Shown here one piece after another: positions 58,801 to 64,000 of a DNA stretch of 64,000 nucleotides; positions within the stretch are counted from its first letter, which is position 1, and each line of letters opens with the position of its first letter. This DNA comes from Candidatus Aminicenantota bacterium (GTDB lineage Bacteria > Acidobacteriota > Aminicenantia > S016-38). The notes beneath the pieces are model-generated. The model was not told the origin of the DNA and did not search any database. It saw only the letters and a list, made by a program, of their open reading frames with translations. The position numbers and the translations under genes were made by a program. The DNA lies in the NCBI GenBank assembly GCA_027068075.1, contig JAMOUJ010000005.1:588162-652161 (forward strand), read 5' to 3'.

Positions 58801-59288
58801 ACCCACTTGAGGCTTAACTTTACCCCGATCCCTTCTTTCCGAAGTTCCCCTTCCATCCTCTTTATCGCCCGGGTCCATGTAAGGCTTCCAGCCCCTTCCA
58901 CCTTCCAGAGATAGGGCCATCTCCAGAAGAATTCCCGGGCCGCCAGCAGGCCCTGGTTGTCGTTTCCCTCAATCAAAATGTTCCTTCCCTCCAGTCTTAC
59001 CGCCCCCACCCCCCGGGGAAGTTCCCTGTTTCTGCGGAGGATTATTCTGGCTTTATCCTGGCATTGGTTGAAATCCACATATTCTCCAGAGTAAAGACCG
59101 AGTTTGTAGGCCACCTCCGAAGCCACCGCCAGTTGGACCAGGTCCTCCGGCTGAAGGGAAAAACAATATCGGGATGCGTCGTATAAGCCGTCTCCGTTGG
59201 AATCCCTGAGGACCATAGAAACGAAGTTTTCAAGACCCGCCGCCATGGAGTAGATAATGAAAATCACGAAAACCAAGGCCTTTTTCAT
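55869..59288 (-). CDS. Large secreted M14-family zinc carboxypeptidase-like protein
   Basis: Signal peptide; NARQHANEVSSTSYLLRFL (HxxE), PVENPDG, FLNLHGYPSHEW, FRVEVLENYN; about 800-aa N-terminal region of unknown function. Confidence 0.82.
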   Translation of the reverse strand: MKKALVFVIFIIYSMAAGLENFVSMVLRDSNGDGLYDASRYCFSLQPEDLVQLAVASEVAYKLGLYSGEYVDFNQCQDKARIILRRNRELPRGVGAVRLEGRNILIEGNDNQGLLAAREFFWRWPYLWKVEGAGSLTWTRAIKRMEGELRKEGIGVKLSLKWVKIIGQVSPTFSTYQKRGEVLEAAFQVRGNFRKLEKYLRELSRDRRRGENPHALNFPYIRKLTFISGKNRVSLERWGSPEEFLKPSYGVFPGKKRRKTPELERLFSSPLALILERKAGRGAIDFAFRAGLSTTEAHFPFVYLSEKNLPPERTAVVLGMGRLTEIHRAVEETHGLCLERGKTFWFLRPECAENFSSSFLFPALRKEKNLYFSRFFLEKMRFALPPAAQRAMLGEHIGRPYISGETYGKVLVYSREIEEKDEGERLKEILKGKNYTRALAYLSESPERRRSLEREFGGRVKIRSAYKAGLFWILEEVLPKIKGADRIVIHVKRVKPGRGGEITSSPNQFLYELYPVDEILSKRLGIPLERIEFVLEDSGPLYAVEAFTRGKSMGRFELDPPVMRDPFPRVEGWVTAWRGKSTVLSRRIKTDPELAWEFYRQKFLPWLWNFIMKRTRGNPTWDKQPFFSYIEMDFQAPEPDMKLGLGQELVSTTEALHDELYFFTLYFVSKMLKPTEEGGKLKEHIFPGAILPYAKTSPRGMKFSIKVYDYRKPGVYLRERQLSRFYPLGRIKLQLLGWGPQNLWASLEFEKEEDFVLYGRGFSRIKTVEFPTDIILTLKFRERTRSFSLKGKLKKPTCSGAKPRWEAPLSPDQARCLAEKAGFAYPIAESFLGRWIVAVERLTAIGPRYSPSHFNLQKPTLLLNARQHANEVSSTSYLLRFLMGSPPRGVNYAAIPVENPDGAQLALEMMERESPLHSLHAGRYNALGTDIGYHTEEFFPYAPEGYARATIQERWKADIFLNLHGYPSHEWVQQFTGYLPFPYRNYWIPRGHFFYFSSRENPLNREFSTRSMELLRFLAKTLSSDPEIRRFNRRLYGRYYRWAQRWNPHAFRVEVLENYNVYWKDGRKVELKSTVPISREVPEFMDETASGDFLRYLIRCGLKYLKAHADFLQRHGKKTMEIFHRTTFEITQKLIRPAW

Positions 59289-59755
59289 TGGATTTCCCCC
59301 GTTTGGTTTAATATGAAGTCTATTATCATCTCTCTGGCAAAAAGATTTTCCTTTTTCCCCGTCACCCCATCAAAGACATCCAGGGAGTAGCCGGAATTTT
59401 TTCTCCTGTAATAAACGATGAAGGGATAGAGCACCCTCTCCAGGAACTCCAGCCGCATCAATCTGGCCTTGAAGAAGAGGCTCAGGGGAAACCTGGCCTC
59501 GGGCATGAGGATTTCCCTGGCTCTGGAGGGGGAAATTTTCGCCGGGAAATCTTCCCTGGCTTCCCGGGCTTGTCGCAAGAGGGAGTCGCTTATCCGGAGG
59601 GTTTTTCCCCTGAGGGCGTCCACCATGTAAAGGAGTTTTCTTCCGGTGGAATAATGCGCTGCAAAAAGGTAAAAGGGCAGGTGGATTACCTCCTTTTTCA
59701 GGTAGGAAGAGGGGGTTTTTTTGCCCTCGTCCGCCGAAGGAAGTATGACCTTCAT
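59285..59755 (-). CDS. Hypothetical protein
   Basis: ATGA-type overlap with both neighbours in the operon. Confidence 0.65.
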   Translation of the reverse strand: MKVILPSADEGKKTPSSYLKKEVIHLPFYLFAAHYSTGRKLLYMVDALRGKTLRISDSLLRQAREAREDFPAKISPSRAREILMPEARFPLSLFFKARLMRLEFLERVLYPFIVYYRRKNSGYSLDVFDGVTGKKENLFAREMIIDFILNQTGEIQ

Positions 59756-59931
59756 TTCCGCCGGTGGTCCAGGTAGAAAAACAACCCGGCCATGGCCATG
59801 AGAACGGCTCCGGATATCATGTTGGTGGCCCGGGAGATCTTCTCATCCACCAGGAAACCCGACAGGAAAACTATGAGCCCGAAGGTCCCCCAGAAGGCGG
59901 CGACGATGGCGAAGGCCCTTAATTTTTTCAT
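59752..59931 (-). CDS. Small (59 aa) two-TM membrane protein
   Basis: MKKLRAFAIVAAFWGTFGLIVFLSGFLVDEKISRATNMISGAVLMAMAGLFFYLDHRRK; below track cut-off; the + strand ORF 59792..59977 is its antisense. Confidence 0.7.
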   Translation of the reverse strand: MKKLRAFAIVAAFWGTFGLIVFLSGFLVDEKISRATNMISGAVLMAMAGLFFYLDHRRK

Positions 59932-59939
59932 GTTTTACC

Positions 59940-60143
59940 TCAGAACAGAAAATAAAGAATTATTTGAATCCCTATGAGAACCAGGGCCCAGAGCCTGAGG
60001 TCCCTCCACCGGCTTTTATCCTCCGTTCCCCGGAAGATGAAGTCCCGGGGTCGGGTTATCACCCACAAGCCCAGCAGCAGATAGAGGAGGGCGGCGATTA
60101 CCTTGGCCCAGTAAAGGGGAAGTCCCCTGAAAAAATCACCCAT
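59940..60143 (-). CDS. Small membrane protein
   Basis: MGDFFRGLPLYWAKVIAALLYLLLGLWVITRPRD...LWALVLIGIQIILYFLF; overlaps the end of the SSS transporter gene. Confidence 0.68.
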   Translation of the reverse strand: MGDFFRGLPLYWAKVIAALLYLLLGLWVITRPRDFIFRGTEDKSRWRDLRLWALVLIGIQIILYFLF

Positions 60144-61653
60144 TTATCCTCCTCTCCACGGCCCTTTTGAAATCCTCGTCCTTTTCCAGATAACCATACA
60201 CCAGTCCCCTCAACTTCTGGGGAGGTTCCGGGGGTGTAAGGTAACTTACCACCACATTGACCACGAGGGAGAAAACGAAGGACCACCAGGCCACATAAAG
60301 AAAATTCACCTTCAGCACGGAGAGGAACACCGCCAGAAGCACCCCGGAGGTCAACCCCACCAGGCCTCCCCATCCGGTGGCCCTCCACCACAGGACCCCC
60401 AGCAGGAGGGTGGCCAGGGTGGGGCCCTGGAAAAAGGAAAGCAGGGTCTGCATGGCCACATATATCCCGGGGAATTTTTCCGTAAACGGAGCAAAAATTA
60501 CCCCGAAGACTATGAAGGCAAAGGTTAAAATTCTTCCCACCAGGAGGTAATGCCGATCCGAAGCATCCCTTTTGATGTACCTTTGATAAATATCCCTGGT
60601 CCAGAGGGTGGCGGCGGAGTTCAGGGTGGAGTCCACGCTGGAGTGGAGCGCCGCTATAAAGGCCACAAAGACGAGGCCTCCAATTCCCGGGGGAAGGAAG
60701 TTTTTAACAACCCAGGGCAGGGCCTGGTCTGGGTTTTTTATGGTCCCGGGAGGGGCGAACATGAGGGCAAAGAACCCGGGCAGGACCACCAGTATGGGAA
60801 TCAGGGTTTTGGGAAAGGCGGCAAATAGCATCCCTGCCCTGGCGTCCCATTCGCTCCTTGCCCCCAGGGTTCTCTGGATTATGGACTGGTTGGCGCACCA
60901 CCAGGCCGGGGATAGGACCAGACCCAGGCCCAGGATCATACCAAGCCAGGGGTAGGCGGGATTGTCCAGGGGAAGGAAAACCTGAAGGTGCTGGGGATGG
61001 GCGGCCTTGAGGGCGGCGAAGAATTTGAGGACCCCTCCGGCCTTGGCAAAGCCCACCGCCGCCACGGCAAAACCCCCCACGAACATTATTCCCAGTTGGA
61101 CCACATCGGTTATGGCCACCGCCGCCAATCCGCCGGATATGGTGTAAAAACCCACCACGATGGCGGTTATCACTATGCTAAATCCTATGGACCATCCCAC
61201 ATAGGTATGGAGCATTATTCCCGAAGCCCAGAAGAAAATCCCCAGGAGCATCACCAGGAAGACACCGTAAATTACCGCCTCAATGACCCTCACCGCCTCC
61301 TTGTATCTTTTGCCCAGGTATTCCGGCACGGTGTAAACTTTGTTTTTCCAGTAATAGGGAATTATCACCAGGGCGGAGACTATCATGGCGGGGATTGCCC
61401 CCAGCCACTCGTAGTTGGCCTGGGCTATTCCGAATCGGTAGGCCCCTCCGGCGGCCCCCACATAATCGTAGGCCCCTATATTGGTTCCTATGATGGACAT
61501 GCCTATAACCCACCAGGGAAGGGCTCTTCCTGCCAGGAAGTAGTCCTCGGTGCTCTTGACATATTCGCGGAAGAGAACTCCGAAGAGAAATATGGCGCCC
61601 AGATAAACTATTATCAGGAAGAGGTCCACATGCTGGGCTAAGACTTCCTTCAT
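60136..61653 (-). CDS. Sodium:solute symporter (SSS/SGLT-like)
   Basis: ALPWWVIGMSIIGTNIGAYDYVGAAGG, PEYLGKRYKEAVRVIEAVIY, ALHSSVDSTLNSAATLWTRDIYQRYIK. Confidence 0.93.
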   Translation of the reverse strand: MKEVLAQHVDLFLIIVYLGAIFLFGVLFREYVKSTEDYFLAGRALPWWVIGMSIIGTNIGAYDYVGAAGGAYRFGIAQANYEWLGAIPAMIVSALVIIPYYWKNKVYTVPEYLGKRYKEAVRVIEAVIYGVFLVMLLGIFFWASGIMLHTYVGWSIGFSIVITAIVVGFYTISGGLAAVAITDVVQLGIMFVGGFAVAAVGFAKAGGVLKFFAALKAAHPQHLQVFLPLDNPAYPWLGMILGLGLVLSPAWWCANQSIIQRTLGARSEWDARAGMLFAAFPKTLIPILVVLPGFFALMFAPPGTIKNPDQALPWVVKNFLPPGIGGLVFVAFIAALHSSVDSTLNSAATLWTRDIYQRYIKRDASDRHYLLVGRILTFAFIVFGVIFAPFTEKFPGIYVAMQTLLSFFQGPTLATLLLGVLWWRATGWGGLVGLTSGVLLAVFLSVLKVNFLYVAWWSFVFSLVVNVVVSYLTPPEPPQKLRGLVYGYLEKDEDFKRAVERRING

Positions 61654-62795
61654 TTTACCAGTATCTCAGGAACGGGAAATTTCCTGCCCCTAAATTCCAC
61701 AAAATGATATGGCCACCTGCCCGTATATGTCAAGACCTCCACCCCCTTTTCGGTTACCAGGACCGTATCCTCCACCTTGGCCCCGGCCAGGGTGGGATTG
61801 AAGGCGAAGGCCTGGTTCAAGTGGACCCTTTCCCGGCTATTACCCGTCACTATGAATTCCCGTTCCGCATATCCGATTCCCCCTCCCTGGTGGTGGTTCT
61901 TCCACTCCCCGGGATAGCCCAGCCTCTCGTAAAGGGCCACTGCCCGGGTGAAGACTTCCGAAAGGTTTGAGCCAGGGGTGAGACCGTATAAAAAGGCGGC
62001 GTATACCTTCTCTGCCACCTCCTGTCTCCTCTTTATTTCCTCCGGGAGGGGACCGAAGTGGACCAGCCTCGTGAGGGCCACCACCAGACCGTATTTCCTG
62101 GCGCATATGTTTATCTGGGCGTATTTGCGAAGGATTCTTCCCCGGGGTATAACATGTCTGTACTTCATTATCCCCTGGTCCACGCCTATGAGGAGAACCG
62201 TGGGAACTAATCCCCTTTTGAAAAGTTCGTAGGCCACCCGGGCCCTTATTGCTTCTTCGCTCATCCCTGGCTTTAGTTCTCGGGCCGCCTTCTCCGCTGC
62301 CTCCGCCGCCAGGCGGGCTACCTCCCTGTACCTTCCCACCTCCTGTGGGAGAAGTTGATACCTGAGCCTCTTCAATTTGTCCCCCACGAAAACAGTGCCT
62401 TCCCTGGGGAGGTCTGAGCCTATTTTGGGGCCTCCGTATTCCCGGGCCAGTCTCAGAACCTCGTCCCCCTCCACCCCCTTGTACCAGGGATAACTGAGGA
62501 CCTTTACGGGAAAACCCTTGAGTTCTTCCTGGGTGAACCTGGGCACCTCGTCGTTGGGGGCTATGAGGAAAAACGCCCCGGGGGTCACCAGCAGGGATAC
62601 CGCCCCCTGCTCCGAACTTATGACCACCGTGCTGGTTCCCCCGCCGGTGAGCCAGGAGAAGTTCCTCTGAGACGAAAGCAGGACCGAGGAGAGTTTTTCC
62701 TTTTCCATAAAATCCCTAAGTTTCTTAAGTTTGGTCTGGAACTCCCCTCCCATTATGAGAAGGGAGAAGACCGCCAGGGCGAGCAATTTTTTCAT
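61650..62795 (-). CDS. Secreted M24 (creatinase/aminopeptidase P fold) family protein, probable non-canonical active site
   Basis: Signal peptide MKKLLALAVFSLLIMGG; ELKPGMSEEAIRARVAYELFKRGL, NHHQGGGIGYAEREF, VEDTVLVTEKGVEVLT. Confidence 0.82.
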   Translation of the reverse strand: MKKLLALAVFSLLIMGGEFQTKLKKLRDFMEKEKLSSVLLSSQRNFSWLTGGGTSTVVISSEQGAVSLLVTPGAFFLIAPNDEVPRFTQEELKGFPVKVLSYPWYKGVEGDEVLRLAREYGGPKIGSDLPREGTVFVGDKLKRLRYQLLPQEVGRYREVARLAAEAAEKAARELKPGMSEEAIRARVAYELFKRGLVPTVLLIGVDQGIMKYRHVIPRGRILRKYAQINICARKYGLVVALTRLVHFGPLPEEIKRRQEVAEKVYAAFLYGLTPGSNLSEVFTRAVALYERLGYPGEWKNHHQGGGIGYAEREFIVTGNSRERVHLNQAFAFNPTLAGAKVEDTVLVTEKGVEVLTYTGRWPYHFVEFRGRKFPVPEILVK

Positions 62796-62821
62796 GGGAA
62801 ATTCCCCCCTTCCTTCAAATT

Positions 62822-63928
62822 TCAAAATTCCTTGTCAAATATCCCGAATTCCTTATACCTCCGGGCTCCCATGTCCAGGAGGATTTTGTTCATCTGGTAG
62901 TTGTTGTCCAGGATCCATCCCAGATCCGCCTCCCGGTATCCCTTCCTCAGTCCCTCCTGGATGGTCCGGTAAATCATGAGGGCCTCCAGGCCCCGGAGTC
63001 GGAATTTTTCCCGAACTCCCATGGCATAGGTCCTCAGTCGGTATATCTCCTTTTTGTGGATGAGGAGTTTGATCAGCCCAAAGGGGAAGAGGCGGCCGTT
63101 GGCGTATTTTAAAATCTGGTTGAAGTCAGGAAGGGAAAGGGAAGCGCCGGCGGGCTCGCCGTTGATTTCGGCGAAGAATACCAGGTCAGGGTCTATGACG
63201 GGCTTGAGTTCCTTGGCGATGTGCTCTATCTCCTCGTCGGTCAGGGGAACGAATCCCCAGTTCTTTCCCCAGGCTTCGTTGTAAATAAGTTTGAACCTCT
63301 CAATCTCCTTCCTGAATTCTTTCATTCTGGCCTTCCTCACATTTATCTTCTTTAGCCTGGCCTCGGCCACCCTTTTCAGTTTCTCCGGGATGGGCTGGTC
63401 CTTGGTGAGTTTATAGGCGTAGAGGGTTCTCACCAGGGAAAGCCCATAGTCTTCAAACAGGTTCAGATAATATCTGGGATTGTAGGTGTATTCAATCACC
63501 GGCGGGGAGTCAAAGCCCTTCATCAAAAGGCCGCAGGTTTCGTTGGTGGAGAAGTTCATGGGACCCCTCATCCTGTCCATTTCCTTTTCCCTGAGGTACT
63601 CCTCCGCCTTTTCAAAGAGGGCTCGGGAGACTTCTTTGTCGTTTATGGACTCAAAGAAACCGAAAAAACCCGTCTTTTCGTTCCAGTATTCGTTGTGGCG
63701 GAAGTTTACGAAGGCGGCTATCCTCCCCACCACCTCTTCGTCCTTCAGGGCCAGGAAATACTCCACCTCGGCGTGCTTGTGGAAGGGATGGCGTTTTCTA
63801 TCCAGGAGTTTTTTTACATCGGAAATAATAGGTGGCACCCAGTTGGGGTCTCCCCGGTAGATCTTCCAGGGAAGCATTATAAATTTCTTCAGGTCCCTTC
63901 GGTTCTCAACCTTCTTGATTTTTACCAT
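62822..63928 (-). CDS. GNAT-like acyltransferase family protein
   Basis: FIMLPWKIYRGDPNWVPPIISDVKKLLD...HAEVEYFLALKDEEVVGRIAAFVN; RGPMNFSTNETCGLL. Confidence 0.78.
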   Translation of the reverse strand: MVKIKKVENRRDLKKFIMLPWKIYRGDPNWVPPIISDVKKLLDRKRHPFHKHAEVEYFLALKDEEVVGRIAAFVNFRHNEYWNEKTGFFGFFESINDKEVSRALFEKAEEYLREKEMDRMRGPMNFSTNETCGLLMKGFDSPPVIEYTYNPRYYLNLFEDYGLSLVRTLYAYKLTKDQPIPEKLKRVAEARLKKINVRKARMKEFRKEIERFKLIYNEAWGKNWGFVPLTDEEIEHIAKELKPVIDPDLVFFAEINGEPAGASLSLPDFNQILKYANGRLFPFGLIKLLIHKKEIYRLRTYAMGVREKFRLRGLEALMIYRTIQEGLRKGYREADLGWILDNNYQMNKILLDMGARRYKEFGIFDKEF

Positions 63929-64000
63929 TATCGCTCACCTCTCTAAGGAGATTTAATAAAATTCTAAGAATTTCTCACCTAAAAACAAAAAAAATCTTGG

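Overview
This is an ordinary-looking but very compact bacterial chromosome segment with about 57 CDS, 2 tRNAs, and no CRISPR, transposon or prophage that I can see. From the left it contains: the start of a TrmN6-like methyltransferase; sdhCDAB; miaA-hflX; a TPR/SLH lipoprotein; a pgsA-like gene; a convergent polysaccharide glycosyltransferase operon; a TPR-TM-Ser/Thr kinase; tRNA-Leu(UAG)-tig-clpP-clpX-lon-engB-rho; gyrB; a YjiH-like protein; two secreted proteins and ligA; a 1334-aa secreted Ig/SBBP-repeat protein; Na+ symporters with MoxR and a nitronate monooxygenase; a GT81-like glycosyltransferase; ribD; ftsY-tRNA-His(GUG); patatin-mlaE-mlaF-mlaD-xerD; an ArsR regulator; def; tatA-tatC; an SNF transporter; an O-antigen ligase-like gene; hisC; cmk; and a minus-strand block with an antiporter, flavin reductase, Fe-ADH, a large M14 peptidase, an SSS transporter, an M24-like protein and a GNAT protein. 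Taxonomy is not determinable by eye; it is a Gram-negative-type bacterium with a Na+-coupled, peptide-oriented metabolism. The strongest non-gene signals are: (1) near-total avoidance of the 4-bp palindromes ACGT, AGCT and TCGA, enforced by synonymous codon choice; (2) a recurrent promoter architecture placing a TATAAT/TAAAAT box 5-7 nt upstream of the start codon, i.e. predicted leaderless mRNAs, at about 11 genes; (3) both tRNAs sitting 8-9 nt upstream of tig and ftsY, so tRNA 3' processing would itself generate the near-leaderless mRNA. All counts were made by eye and need computational confirmation.
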